DNA of 64,000 nt, taken from assembly GCA_031552735.1 (NCBI GenBank), contig JAVBMF010000033.1, positions 26,548 through 90,547 of the forward strand, in the 5' to 3' direction. The position numbers were made by a program, and so were the translations under genes. This DNA is from JAVBUY01 sp031552735 (lineage in GTDB: Bacteria; Bacillota; Clostridia; Christensenellales; Aristaeellaceae). This document shows positions 35,396 to 44,510 of the stretch, one piece after another (position 1 is the first letter of the stretch; every line of letters begins with the position of its first letter). The notes under the pieces were generated by a model. That model searched no databases. It was given only the letters and a program-made list of their open reading frames with translations, and was not told the DNA's origin.

Positions 35396-36139
35396 TTGCG
35401 AAATTCGCAAGACTGGCTGCGCAGAGTCAGTGCGACACAGTCCATACGCTTTCTTTGCCCGCCTGGAGCCTCTCAATCAGCCTTTCCAGGGATTCCCCTA
35501 TGCTCCAGTTTCCCGGGGCCTCAGGGGCCTCAGGGGCCTCAGGGCGCGCCAGGGCCCATGGGATTGCCGGGCCAGCCCGGCCCCACCGGCCCGCAGGGCG
35601 TACAAGGCGAAATGGGCCCGCAGGGGCCGCAGGGCGTACAGGGCGAAATGGGTCCACAGGGCATGCAAGGCGTACAGGGCGAAATGGGTCCACAGGGCAT
35701 GCAAGGCTTGCAAGGCGAAATGGGCCCGCAGGGCATGCAAGGCGAAATGGGCCCGCAGGGGCCGCCCGCGGACACAACCGCAATTCTTGCCGCTGCCGCC
35801 GCCTATACGGATCTGCAAATCAGCCTGCACACACCGACTGTCATAGACTACGGCGTCATTCCGCCGGGCGGAATCGTGACGCTGCTCAACGACAGCATCG
35901 GCAGAATGGTTGTGCAGGGCGGCTTCACAATTGTATTGCCCGCGTACATAGAGGGCACGGAAAACAGCGCGTATTCATCGATCGAGGTGCTCGCCGTTGG
36001 CGCGCAAACATGGACGGGCGGCATCTTCTTCACGCCACCCATGCCCCTGCCGCTGGGCGTCAATGAGATATGGGTCAAAGGCATCCGTTTGAACAGCGGC
36101 GAAATCCGATGGGCGTTTGACATGAAAGCCAGAGGTTAA
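35396..36139 (+). CDS. Collagen-like triple-helix protein
   Basis: The 247-residue protein has a short N-terminal region (1-~38), about 28 Gly-X-Y triplets (~40-125, mostly GPQ, GMQ, GVQ and GEM) and a C-terminal globular domain (~126-247) that begins with an Ala-rich segment. Such proteins form trimers on spores, the cell surface or phage tail fibres; the C-terminal domain may act as the trimerisation head. The start is TTG 35396, with AGGGGGGA 5 bases upstream; no ATG fits. There is no obvious Sec signal. The next gene starts one base after the stop, so the two are co-expressed. Confidence 0.85.
   Translation: MRNSQDWLRRVSATQSIRFLCPPGASQSAFPGIPLCSSFPGPQGPQGPQGAPGPMGLPGQPGPTGPQGVQGEMGPQGPQGVQGEMGPQGMQGVQGEMGPQGMQGLQGEMGPQGMQGEMGPQGPPADTTAILAAAAAYTDLQISLHTPTVIDYGVIPPGGIVTLLNDSIGRMVVQGGFTIVLPAYIEGTENSAYSSIEVLAVGAQTWTGGIFFTPPMPLPLGVNEIWVKGIRLNSGEIRWAFDMKARG
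35520..35765 (+). repeat. Tandem repeats encoding the Gly-X-Y tract
   Basis: The stretch is built from repeated 9-base units (GGCNNNCAG-like) arranged in near-identical blocks of about 36-45 bases, for example repeated GGCGAAATGGGNCCNCAGGG. It can contract or expand by slippage or recombination without changing frame, which would alter the length of the triple helix. Confidence 0.8.
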
Positions 36140-36140
36140 C

Positions 36141-36902
36141 ATGCTGCAACAGCGAAGACAGATCGTCGCATGGGACGCCTATGTGACCAGCGGGCTTATC
36201 GCGCGCTACCAGGGGCTGTACAATACCGCAGCCGGGCACAGCGCGTCCGCCGTCGTTTGGGAGGATTTGGTCGGGGATGCCGACCTGATGATCTCCGCGC
36301 CTCTGCAGCCGGGCACCCGGCAGTGGGGGCCGAATTACTTCGAAAGCCTGAAAGTAAATCAGGCGCATTTTTCTTGGCTCTCCTCCGCGTTGCCCGCCCC
36401 ATTTTCGCCGGAAAACAGCACGATGGAAATCGTATTCATGCCCTATATTGGTGCGGACAGTTCCAACGGCGGCGATGTCATCGGTCTGGACGCGGTTCCC
36501 AATCCGCCCTACACCACCATCACGCTGGAAATGCAGGCGATGAATGCCTCCTATCTGGTAGAAGAAACCAGTACGTTTGTGACCGTCAATCGCAGAACAC
36601 TGACCGCCAACACCCTGTATACCGTGTCCATGCCAGTCTCCGCCTTTCGTCCGATCCCCGCCCAAAACGGCACCAAGGCCATTTTTTACAACGGCGCGGT
36701 GCATTATCGCGCGGCAAGAATTGCTCCGCTGTTTGTGCAGTTGCCCCAGCATGTGCTCAACCTCTTCGGCAACCCGACGCTCATCGACGTGCGGCAAGTG
36801 TTCTATGGCAGGGTCTACGAAGTCAGGGTATACAACCGCGCACTGACCGACGCGGAAATCGCCAACAATGCGCGGCTGGATCGGCAGGTCTATGGGTTTT
36901 AG
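36141..36902 (+). CDS. LamG/concanavalin-like domain protein
   Basis: The 253-residue protein ends with FYGRVYEVRVYNRALTDAEIANNARLDRQVYGF, the closing strand and helix typical of LamG-like or concanavalin A-like domains (NRALTDAEI then N). The body (SGLIARYQGLYNTAAGHSASAVVWEDLVGDADL) matches the first strands. It has no signal peptide. AGAGG is 5 bases before the ATG. It is coupled to the collagen-like gene, and together they could form a fibre with a lectin-like tip. Carbohydrate binding is inferred from the fold only. Confidence 0.7.
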   Translation: MLQQRRQIVAWDAYVTSGLIARYQGLYNTAAGHSASAVVWEDLVGDADLMISAPLQPGTRQWGPNYFESLKVNQAHFSWLSSALPAPFSPENSTMEIVFMPYIGADSSNGGDVIGLDAVPNPPYTTITLEMQAMNASYLVEETSTFVTVNRRTLTANTLYTVSMPVSAFRPIPAQNGTKAIFYNGAVHYRAARIAPLFVQLPQHVLNLFGNPTLIDVRQVFYGRVYEVRVYNRALTDAEIANNARLDRQVYGF

Positions 36903-36978
36903 CGCATCCTTGCCGTTCCGCGCCGCATAAAAAAAGCGGAACAGGGTGACCTGTCCGCCGCGCGAAAGAAGGGGGCCT

Positions 36979-37260
36979 TTATGCGTCTGGTTTTTCTTTG
37001 TACCCCAGAAGATGCTGGACGATCCAGCCCAAGAACAAGCAGCCAGCCGTGACCACCAAAAATGTGACCGAGGTGACCAGCAGATTGGAGTCCTCGAAAT
37101 AGAAGAACCGTATGTAAATATTGATCATAACAGCAACAACACACGCCACGATAATCGGTATTTTACTTTTGCTGACGATGCTTTTCCCACATCGCTTACA
37201 GACAAGCTGTTTTGCAAACAACTTCTTGGGCGAATGCTTGCAAGGACTTCCCACGACCAT
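36979..37260 (-). CDS. Small two-helix membrane protein with CxxC motif
   Basis: The product is about 93 residues. It begins with a basic, Cys-containing cytosolic part (SPCKHSPKKLFAKQLVCKRCGKSI), followed by two transmembrane segments (IPIIVACVVAVMINIYI and LVTSVTFLVVTAGCLFLGWIVQ). The Cys pattern could be half of a zinc ribbon. The start is uncertain: GAGG sits close to the ATG at 37260, and a GTG at 37254 has better spacing. I do not recognise the family. It lies alone, between the LamG gene and the WG-repeat gene. Confidence 0.5.
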   Translation of the reverse strand: MVVGSPCKHSPKKLFAKQLVCKRCGKSIVSKSKIPIIVACVVAVMINIYIRFFYFEDSNLLVTSVTFLVVTAGCLFLGWIVQHLLGYKEKPDA

Positions 37261-37382
37261 CACCTCACATCTCTCTTCTTTCTGGGAGCGTCTGTCGGCT
37301 CCTTCTGCCAGTTTGTGCGCACACCTTATTCTACCATGGCAAAGACGCTTGGGCAACAAAACAGCGGAAGAATGCGGCTCTT

Positions 37383-39212
37383 CTACTGGTTCATGGCGAT
37401 ATAGCCCCATTTCTCCGCTTTCTGTACCACTGCCATGCCATCAGAAAAGTCGCCCGCGCAATCGAATATGCATGGCACAACTTCCTGTCCCGTCGTGTCG
37501 ATGTAGCCCATTTTGCTCACCCCTTCCCGGCTATGTGAAACCGACGCGAGTCCCTCGCAAAATGCATCCACGTTCTTATATGTATCTATCAGCAGCGTGC
37601 GCTCGCCCGACAGGAATGCGAAACCAATCGCATTGTAATCATGGGGATACTCACCGGCATAAAGCGTCGCCAGCGTATGGCTGTCCCAATCGACCCAGTC
37701 ATATTGCGGCGGTATAACGATGCCGCCCTTCTTGTCAACCAGTCCATATTGCGGACCCGTCCCTGACTCGCCTTTGCTGATGCGCGCAAATCCATCGGAA
37801 AAACGCTGCTCGTCGAGGCGCCCGCCCTCGCTGTCGCAACCGAGATCGTAATCGCACGTATTGTCAAGCGGCACAACGATTTTGCCTGTCGTGTCGATAT
37901 AGCCGTACTTTTCGCCCTGGCAAACATACGCCAATCCCTCGGAAAAGGGCGCGGCATAGTCATAGACAAACGGGATGACCACATTCCCCGCCTTGTCGAT
38001 ATACCCGAATTTACCGTTGTTGCTCAGGTTGTACTTGTTTTCCTGCCGGTCGTCATTCATGACCGCGGCCAACCCCTCAGAAAACTCCGGCAGGATATAC
38101 TCCGCCTCCAGACAGCCGTTCCCCGCATAATAGGGACAGATATACATCAGCGGAATGACCAGCTCTCCAGTTGTGTCGATGAACCCTACCTTGGCATAAT
38201 AGGTCATCTCATGGTCGGCGTCGTCCTCATAGTCCTCATAGTCCTCGTCGTACTCTTCGTCGTCTTCGGCGTCGCCTGCCTCATCCTTTGCGCCCACTTC
38301 GACATGATAGCGATCCCGATCCATATCCATGACCGCCATCAGACCCTCATGAAAATATCCCGCATCGTCATATTCCAATTCAAACGGCACGATGACCTTG
38401 CCCGCTTGGTCAATGACGCCCCATTCTCCCACGGTTTCTTCGTCATTTTCTCCTTCGCGATCTCCGGGAAGCCAAGCCGACGCCAGACCTTCCGAAAAAG
38501 TGTCCCCATCAGTCGAAGGCCACTGCCAGTCGCCGCCTGCGCCAATCCGTCTATACTGGCATGGGATCACTTCTTGTCCCGCTGCGTCCACAAAACCGTA
38601 TAATCCGCCGTTATCATCACTGATGCCGACCCTGGCCAGCCCATCGCGCAATTCACGCACATAGTCGTACTTGCGCGGCGTTACTTCGTTGCCAGCCCCG
38701 TCCATGAAGCCCTGTTTCCCGTCCAGTTCCACCAATACGACGCCTTGGCTGAAAGGCGCTATGCAGTCATATGCGCATGGCATGATTTCGTTGCCCATTG
38801 TATCCAGCAAACCCCATTTTTCGCCGAGCTTCACCGCCATCACGCCATCACCGCAAGATGATATATAGTCATACTGGCACGGCACGACCTCGTTGCCTGC
38901 CTGATCAATGAAGCCCGACTTGCCCGCATCGCGACCACCAAGCTTGACAATCGCCACGCCATCGGAAAATTGCCTCGCGTCATCGTACTTTAGTGGCACG
39001 ACTTCGTTGCCCGCCTTGTCAACGAAACCGTACTTCCCCGTTATATTGTCACCCACCCGCACCATAGCTAGCCCTTCACTAAAGTCTCCCGCCCAATCGT
39101 ACCGTAGTGGGATCACCTGCGTATAGCCTTCCGCCTGCGCAAAACCACACACACCCAAGCACATTGCCGCACACAGCAGCACAGTCACACACAGCAGTTC
39201 CTTGCGTTTCAT
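37383..39212 (-). CDS. Exported WG-repeat protein
   Basis: The 609-residue protein has a signal peptide (about 1-28, ending FAQAEG) and then about a dozen WG-type repeats of the form G-K-Y/W-G-F-V/I-D-x-x-G-x-x-V-I/V-P-x-x-Y-D, each followed by F-S-E/D-G-L-A-x-V. A low-complexity acidic insert rich in Asp, Glu and Tyr (EDDEEYDEDYEDYEDDADHE) interrupts the repeats near residue 335. WG repeats are widespread and of unknown function; here the protein is exported. The ATG at 39212 has AAGGAGG 5 bases upstream. The downstream side is convergent to a small membrane protein gene on the same strand. Confidence 0.88.
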   Translation of the reverse strand: MKRKELLCVTVLLCAAMCLGVCGFAQAEGYTQVIPLRYDWAGDFSEGLAMVRVGDNITGKYGFVDKAGNEVVPLKYDDARQFSDGVAIVKLGGRDAGKSGFIDQAGNEVVPCQYDYISSCGDGVMAVKLGEKWGLLDTMGNEIMPCAYDCIAPFSQGVVLVELDGKQGFMDGAGNEVTPRKYDYVRELRDGLARVGISDDNGGLYGFVDAAGQEVIPCQYRRIGAGGDWQWPSTDGDTFSEGLASAWLPGDREGENDEETVGEWGVIDQAGKVIVPFELEYDDAGYFHEGLMAVMDMDRDRYHVEVGAKDEAGDAEDDEEYDEDYEDYEDDADHEMTYYAKVGFIDTTGELVIPLMYICPYYAGNGCLEAEYILPEFSEGLAAVMNDDRQENKYNLSNNGKFGYIDKAGNVVIPFVYDYAAPFSEGLAYVCQGEKYGYIDTTGKIVVPLDNTCDYDLGCDSEGGRLDEQRFSDGFARISKGESGTGPQYGLVDKKGGIVIPPQYDWVDWDSHTLATLYAGEYPHDYNAIGFAFLSGERTLLIDTYKNVDAFCEGLASVSHSREGVSKMGYIDTTGQEVVPCIFDCAGDFSDGMAVVQKAEKWGYIAMNQ

Positions 39213-39286
39213 GGGAGCCTCCTTCTTGTGGCAGCCTGTGTTTCGCAAGGCCGCCGCGCGCAGTTTTTCCTGTGGCGCAGCCACAT

Positions 39287-39322
39287 CAGGCAGGAATCTT
39301 GATCGCTCAAGATTCCCGCCTG
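39287..39322. repeat. Long inverted repeat between the SH3 and WG genes
   Basis: CAGGCAGGAATCTTGA (39287-39302) and TCAAGATTCCCGCCTG (39307-39322) pair almost perfectly around TCGC. No T-run follows in the minus direction, so it may be a terminator of weak type or an mRNA-stabilising stem at the 3' end of the SH3 protein gene. Confidence 0.65.
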
Positions 39323-39343
39323 TTTGTAGACTTCTTGTCTGAT

Positions 39344-39904
39344 TTAGTATTTGAGCGTGTTCCCCAGAATCCAGACGCGATAACTCTGGTCGTCAGTCGT
39401 CCACTCCACCTGGGCATAATCGTTTTCAAGGGCGATGATGGCAACCCATTGGCCTTCGTCCACCGTCAGCTCCGCGTATGCGTCATACGCATCGCCCGGG
39501 CCGTACAGCGCATTCGAGGTAGCGGTCACCTCGGCCTTCCTATCCAGCGGCACTTCCTCGGGCACGCTATCCAGGCTGAACGTGGCCGCATCGAAGCGTT
39601 TGAGCCCCGTATAGACGCGCCGCAGCTTATTGCCCTGGCGCACCTCACATTGCACCCAGCATAGTCCGTTGGCGTCATACGCACGCGAAACGATACCGAC
39701 TGGCTCGCCCTCGACCCGATAGGTGCCGGTTTCCCTATACTCCGTCGCCGGGCCGCCGCGCGTCGCCAACCGCTCGATCGCCACACCTTGGATCAAAGCA
39801 GCCCCGCCCGCTTTCTCGCCGGATACGCCATCCGCAAGCACGCCCAAAGGCAAAAGCATCAACACCAAACCCACACTCAGAATCGAATGCCACCACGGTT
39901 TCAT
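39344..39904 (-). CDS. Secreted SH3-like domain protein
   Basis: The 186-residue protein has a signal peptide (about 1-24, LPLGVLADG) followed by two bacterial SH3-like modules: IERLATRGGPATEYRETGTYRVEGEPVGIVSRAYDANGLCWVQCEV, and LYGPGDAYDAYAELTVDEGQWVAIIALENDYAQVEW. It closely matches the extracytoplasmic half of the neighbouring anti-sigma factor across about 150 residues, without that protein's cytosolic and membrane parts. AGGAGG precedes the ATG by 8 bases. It could compete with or mimic the sensor domain, or bind the same wall ligand. Confidence 0.85.
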   Translation of the reverse strand: MKPWWHSILSVGLVLMLLPLGVLADGVSGEKAGGAALIQGVAIERLATRGGPATEYRETGTYRVEGEPVGIVSRAYDANGLCWVQCEVRQGNKLRRVYTGLKRFDAATFSLDSVPEEVPLDRKAEVTATSNALYGPGDAYDAYAELTVDEGQWVAIIALENDYAQVEWTTDDQSYRVWILGNTLKY

Positions 39905-39961
39905 ATCTTTCTCCTCCTTGTTTGTCGTTCCGATATGAATACCGCCGCACCTTCCAAAAGG

Positions 39962-40873
39962 TTACAACAAGTTGAGCGAATCGATCGGCACCCACGCGCG
40001 ATAGCTTTGTGTCGCGGTTTTCCACTCCACCTGCGCGTAATCATGCTCGATGGTGATGATGATGACGGTCTGTCCTTCGTCCACTGTCAGCTCAGCATAC
40101 GCGTCGTACCCTTCACCTGGGCCATACAGGGCCTTGGCGGAAGCCGCCGCCTTCGCCGGGGTATTCCGCGGGGTTTCCTCCGGCACACCGTCCAGATTGA
40201 ACGTGGCCGCATCCAACCGCTTTACACCGGTATATACGCGCCGCAGCTTGTTACCCTGGCGCACCTCGCACTGCACCCAGCACAGACCGTTGGCGTCGTA
40301 TGCGCGGGAGATGACGCGCACCTGCTCGCCCTTGATCGCGTAGGTTCCCGATTCTCTGTAGTCCGCGGCGGGGCCGCTGCGCGTGGCGAGGTTCTCTATC
40401 GCCAACGCTTGCATGACGCTTTCCGACGGCATTTCGGTATTGTATGTGGTAGGTGTTGGCGTCCCCAGACTGGGGCCATAGCTGGCGGCAACCAGCGCGG
40501 GGGGCATATCCGGCTCTCGGTTGAACAGGCGGGGCACAGTAACCGACAGCAACAAGCACAGGCACGCGGCAACCGGCAGCGCCACACGCGTACCCCAGCG
40601 ATTTTTCCTGGGCGGGGTTTGATTCGCGCGATAAGCAGCGTGCCTTGCATCTTGTCGGGCATCGGCGAGCGGCCTTACGGTGCTGCCCCGCCTATGCGCA
40701 GCGGCATCACGCGGTTCCTTCGGTTCGGCATTTTCTTCCGCTTTTGCTTCCAGTTTTTTATGTTCCTCCAGCATCCGTCGCAACGTCTTTTCTACCAGCG
40801 CATCGGGTGCCTTGACAGCGCCCATCGCGTCTTTATATACATCCTTCACTTCCGGCTCCCTCCACTCATCCAC
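39962..40873 (-). CDS. Membrane anti-sigma factor with extracytoplasmic SH3-like domain
   Basis: The 303-residue protein has a cytosolic N-terminal part (MDEWREPEVKDVYKDAMGAVKAPDALVEKTLRRML...; a charged helix typical of ECF anti-sigma factors), one transmembrane helix (about 95-115) and an exported part. The exported part carries a Pro/Thr linker and two SH3-like modules (~150-303) that match the adjacent secreted paralogue. It overlaps the end of the sigma factor gene by 28 bases, the usual arrangement for a sigma/anti-sigma pair. The anti-sigma role is inferred from context and topology, since no zinc-binding ASD motif is present. Confidence 0.78.
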   Translation of the reverse strand: MDEWREPEVKDVYKDAMGAVKAPDALVEKTLRRMLEEHKKLEAKAEENAEPKEPRDAAAHRRGSTVRPLADARQDARHAAYRANQTPPRKNRWGTRVALPVAACLCLLLSVTVPRLFNREPDMPPALVAASYGPSLGTPTPTTYNTEMPSESVMQALAIENLATRSGPAADYRESGTYAIKGEQVRVISRAYDANGLCWVQCEVRQGNKLRRVYTGVKRLDAATFNLDGVPEETPRNTPAKAAASAKALYGPGEGYDAYAELTVDEGQTVIIITIEHDYAQVEWKTATQSYRAWVPIDSLNLL

Positions 40874-41394
40874 AGTTTTAGCTTTTTTCTGGCATTGTGC
40901 AGCCTTTGCTTGATCGCGTTCTCGTTTTGCCCTAGCATCGCCGCGATTTCCTGTAGTGGCAGCTGCTCGTAGTAGTACAAAAAGATGGCCGTCCGGTGAT
41001 CGGGCGACAATCTCTCGATCGCTTGCATCAATTGTTCCTCACGAATGCTTGTCAGTTCGTCGGTCGGCATCAGGATATGGGGCTCGTGCGCTTGCCCGCC
41101 CCACTTTCCGGATTCCAGATTCTCTTCATATGAATCTGCTTCGACGCGCCTCCCGCGCCCAAACCACGCGGCGCATTGTTGCAGCGTCACGCGGATCAGC
41201 CAGTGCTTGACATGCTCCGGCTCCTTGCCCACCAGCGTTTGGCCAAAGCGTACGGCCTTCACAAAAGCGTCCTGAAAAATGTCGTCCGCATCTGACGGGT
41301 GCTTGACCCTGCTGATGATGATGCGATACACCATGTCCTTGTACGTCTCAATCCATTGGGTGAGCAGTTCTTGCGTAAGCAAATTTTCCGGCAT
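40846..41394 (-). CDS. ECF-type RNA polymerase sigma factor
   Basis: The 182-residue protein has sigma region 2 (YKDMVYRIIISRVKHPSDADDIFQDAFVKAVR) and region 4 (AIERLSPDHRTAIFLYYYEQLPLQEIAAMLGQNENAIKQRLHNARKKLK), with region 3 absent, as in group 4 sigma factors. It precedes and overlaps its probable anti-sigma gene. An ECF-like promoter lies upstream, which suggests positive autoregulation. The SH3 domains of the partner suggest that the signal concerns the cell envelope. Confidence 0.93.
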   Translation of the reverse strand: MPENLLTQELLTQWIETYKDMVYRIIISRVKHPSDADDIFQDAFVKAVRFGQTLVGKEPEHVKHWLIRVTLQQCAAWFGRGRRVEADSYEENLESGKWGGQAHEPHILMPTDELTSIREEQLMQAIERLSPDHRTAIFLYYYEQLPLQEIAAMLGQNENAIKQRLHNARKKLKLWMSGGSRK

Positions 41395-41470
41395 AGGACA
41401 TGCCCCTTTTTGTTGTGATGTGTTCGATGTATGCTCCCATATCCTTCCTGTCTGTCTATTGTACTATGAA

Positions 41471-41497
41471 TACCACCTGCTTTTCACTATGGTTACA
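41471..41497 (-). promoter_or_regulatory. Candidate autoregulated ECF promoter
   Basis: The minus strand has TGTAAC (41497-41492) followed 17 bases later by GGTA (41474-41471), close to the ECF pattern TGWAAC-N16/17-CGTM seen for SigX, SigW and SigM of Bacillus. A sigma-A-like TACAAT with a TGAAAA -35 overlaps it, so two promoters may be present. Confidence 0.5.
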
Positions 41498-41564
41498 GCA
41501 AAAAAATTTCCATTTTTCCCGCAGCTATCGCCACATGCGCATCCGCCTGATTTATGGGGCGTCA

Positions 41565-41594
41565 TTTGCTTTTCTTGTCGTTTTTTGGTATAGT
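41565..41594 (+). promoter_or_regulatory. Candidate promoter of the second hybrid kinase gene
   Basis: TTTGCT (41565-41570) and TATAGT (41589-41594) are 18 bases apart. The expected start near 41601 lies inside the apparent 5' open frame, supporting the downstream GTG start at 41685. Confidence 0.5.
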
Positions 41595-41684
41595 TTATTC
41601 GATCTAGTTCCATCTGAAAAAGAGATAATTGTTTCCAGTATAAATCATTCGTCACATATCAGCGCCGTGTTAGGAGGATGCATC

Positions 41685-44435
41685 GTGAGCCGCGCCAGTG
41701 CCGTCTTAAAAGTAGTTCGGGATACCATACCAGACCTTATTTTTTACAAGGATATACAGGGCAGGTATACCGGCTGTAATCCCAGCTTTGCGCGTTTTGC
41801 CAATTGCCGAGAAGTGGATTTGATCGGCAAAACCGATATGGAAATCTTCAACATCGACCCAGACATGGCGGCTTTGTTCATCCAAGCGGACAAGCGTGTG
41901 ATGTCCGGCAACAAACCCGAATCCATCGAGGAATGGATCACCTATGCTGATGGATCGAAAAAATTGGTGGAAACGGTTAAAACCCCGCTGGTCATAGACG
42001 GCGAGGTATGCGGTTTGATTGGTATCGCCAGAGATATGACGGCAAGGTTCGAACAGGAAGCCGCGGCAAAAGAAGCGGAGGAAAGAAACAAGCTGATGCT
42101 TGAAGCCTGCCCGCTCGCGATAGATGCTTGGAACGATAAAATGGAGCTGATTGACTGCAACGAGGCGGCTGTGAAACTGTTTCAGTGCGCCTCTAAGCAG
42201 GAGTACTGCGAAAAGTTTTTTGAGATGTCCGCGCCTGTGCAGCCTTGCGGACGCCCTGCCGATGAACTGGCGGTTGAATATGTCCGCACAGCGGTGCAAA
42301 CAGGCGAGGCAAGTTTTCGCTGGATGCACCGCACGCTGACTGGTGAGCCGCTGCCCGCCGAGGTGACGCTCAAAAAGGTTGCGTACAAAGACAGCTACAG
42401 AATTATGGGATATATACGCGACATGCGCGCGGAACTATCCGCGCAGGCAAAGGCGCGCGAGGCGGACGAGCTCAACCGCATCATGATAGACGCAACGCCG
42501 ATAGGCTTTACCTTTTGGGATGATGCGCTTCGACTGATCGAGGCGAACGATGCCACGCTGAAGTTCTTCAAAGTCAAGGATAAAAAGGAGATTGCCGACC
42601 ATTTTCTCGAGTTCTCGCCCGAATACCAGCCGGACGGGATCAGCTCCGCGCACAAGCACGAGCATTTTATCCAAAGCGCCCTGCGGGAAGGCAAGTGCAC
42701 CTTTGAATGGATGCACAAGAATCGTGAGGGCGAGGCTTTGCCCGTTGAGGTTACGCTGGTCAAGGTCGCGTACAAGGGCGGTTCCCGTGTGGCAGGGTAC
42801 TTCCGGGATTTGCGGGAGCACAAGGCGATGATGGCAGAGGTTGAAAAGGCGCGGGCCGACGCGGAAAACAGCGCAGCTGCCAAAAGCGTCTTTTTGGCGA
42901 ACATGAGCCATGAAATTCGCACCCCTATGAACGCGATCATCGGCATGACAAAGATCGGCCAGACATCGAACGATCCCGGAAAAATGCTTTATTGCCTGGA
43001 CAAGATCAGTGACGCGTCTCGACATTTGCTTGCCCTGATCAATGATATTCTGGACATATCAAAAATCGAAGCCAATAAGCTGGAACTGCGCGCGGAACCC
43101 TTTAACCTTGAGAAAATGCTGAAAACCGTAACCGATGTCGTTTCGGTGAAGGCCGAGGAAAAGAAGATCAATCTGTTTGTCAATATAGATACCGCGATGC
43201 CCCACGACGTGATCGGCGATGAGCTCCGGCTTTCTCAGGTGATTACAAACCTTCTGTCAAACTCCGTGAAGTTCACGCCCGATCATGGCAACGTCACGCT
43301 GAAAATACGCTGTCTGGAAAAATCTAGCGACACCTGCACGCTGCAATGCGAAGTCATTGATGACGGTATCGGCATTTTGCCTGAGCAAATGGCGAAAATA
43401 TTTGAATCCTTTGAGCAGGCAGAGATTGATATCACGAATAAATTCGGAGGAACTGGCCTTGGGCTTTCCATATCCAAAAAGATTGTTGAGCTGATGGGCG
43501 GTTCGATCGGCGTGACAAGCGAACTTGGCAAGGGCAGCAATTTCTGCTTTACGGCCCGAATAGCCCTTGATCATCAGCCTGCGAAGCGCAGCGTCTTTGA
43601 CAAATCTGTGTACGACGCCATCCGCGTGCTGGTTGTCGATGATGATCAAGCGGTTTTGGACTACTTCCAACGCATGATGGATCAGTTCGGGATTCACTGC
43701 GATGTGGCGCACAGCGGCGAGGAGGCGCTTGACAGCGTTCGCTCCGCTGTCAATCAGCACAATCCCTATCAGATTGTTTTTGTTGACTACCTGATGGAAG
43801 AAATGGACGGTCTCGAAACCACACGCCGCATCCGCCTTTTGGCAGGTGAAAGCGTCCATGTGATCATGATTTCCATTTCGGATTGGAACACCATTGAAAA
43901 GGAGGCACGGGAAGCGGGCATCATGCGATTTATCCAGAAGCCGCTTTTCCAATCCTCCGTGCTAAACGCCATCCACGAGCTCGTCATTGATAAAAAGGCG
44001 CTGGACCCGCCGCAAACCGTCAATGAGCGGTTTACGAAAACCTTTCGGCAGCGCCATTTGCTGCTGGTCGAGGATATCGAAATCAACCGCGAAATTGTCG
44101 TCACGCTATTGGACGAAACAAAAATCAACATTGATTGCGCGGAAAACGGCCAAATCGCCCTGGACATGTTCAGTGAAAACCAGGATAAATACGATATGAT
44201 CTTCATGGACGTGCAGATGCCCCTGATGGACGGCATCACTGCCACGCGAAAAATCCGGGCACTCGGCACGCAGCGTGCCGCGTCCGTGCCGATTGTCGCC
44301 ATGACCGCAAACGCTTTCAGAGAGGATGCGGAGGCATGCATCAACGCGGGCATGAACGGTCACATCAGCAAGCCAGTTGATGTATCCGAATTGGTCGGCA
44401 CACTCGAGCGCTTTCTGAAAGGCAAAGAAGATTAG
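41685..44435 (+). CDS. Soluble PAS-rich hybrid histidine kinase with two receivers
   Basis: The 916-residue product starts at GTG 41685, which has a perfect AGGAGG 7 bases upstream. The frame stays open for 95 codons before it, but that stretch overlaps the promoter and lacks a ribosome site. It has three PAS-type domains (about 8-120, 130-250, 260-380), HisKA with SHEIRTPMNAIIG (about H409), HATPase (LLSNSVKFT, GTGLGLSISKKIVELMGG) and two receivers with acceptors about D701 (FVDYLMEEMDG) and D842 (FMDVQMPLMDG). No membrane helix remains with this start, so it is probably cytosolic. No output regulator is adjacent. Confidence 0.92.
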   Translation: MSRASAVLKVVRDTIPDLIFYKDIQGRYTGCNPSFARFANCREVDLIGKTDMEIFNIDPDMAALFIQADKRVMSGNKPESIEEWITYADGSKKLVETVKTPLVIDGEVCGLIGIARDMTARFEQEAAAKEAEERNKLMLEACPLAIDAWNDKMELIDCNEAAVKLFQCASKQEYCEKFFEMSAPVQPCGRPADELAVEYVRTAVQTGEASFRWMHRTLTGEPLPAEVTLKKVAYKDSYRIMGYIRDMRAELSAQAKAREADELNRIMIDATPIGFTFWDDALRLIEANDATLKFFKVKDKKEIADHFLEFSPEYQPDGISSAHKHEHFIQSALREGKCTFEWMHKNREGEALPVEVTLVKVAYKGGSRVAGYFRDLREHKAMMAEVEKARADAENSAAAKSVFLANMSHEIRTPMNAIIGMTKIGQTSNDPGKMLYCLDKISDASRHLLALINDILDISKIEANKLELRAEPFNLEKMLKTVTDVVSVKAEEKKINLFVNIDTAMPHDVIGDELRLSQVITNLLSNSVKFTPDHGNVTLKIRCLEKSSDTCTLQCEVIDDGIGILPEQMAKIFESFEQAEIDITNKFGGTGLGLSISKKIVELMGGSIGVTSELGKGSNFCFTARIALDHQPAKRSVFDKSVYDAIRVLVVDDDQAVLDYFQRMMDQFGIHCDVAHSGEEALDSVRSAVNQHNPYQIVFVDYLMEEMDGLETTRRIRLLAGESVHVIMISISDWNTIEKEAREAGIMRFIQKPLFQSSVLNAIHELVIDKKALDPPQTVNERFTKTFRQRHLLLVEDIEINREIVVTLLDETKINIDCAENGQIALDMFSENQDKYDMIFMDVQMPLMDGITATRKIRALGTQRAASVPIVAMTANAFREDAEACINAGMNGHISKPVDVSELVGTLERFLKGKED

Positions 44436-44510
44436 TTGCACGCCAATACACCGCCATCAAAAGCATGTTGACGAAATGGCGCACGAGCAGACAACGGGTG
44501 GCATAAATCG

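Noticed and set aside
35520..35765. CRISPR-like regular repeats
   Set aside because: The repeats are contiguous multiples of nine bases in frame with a collagen-like protein and have no spacers.
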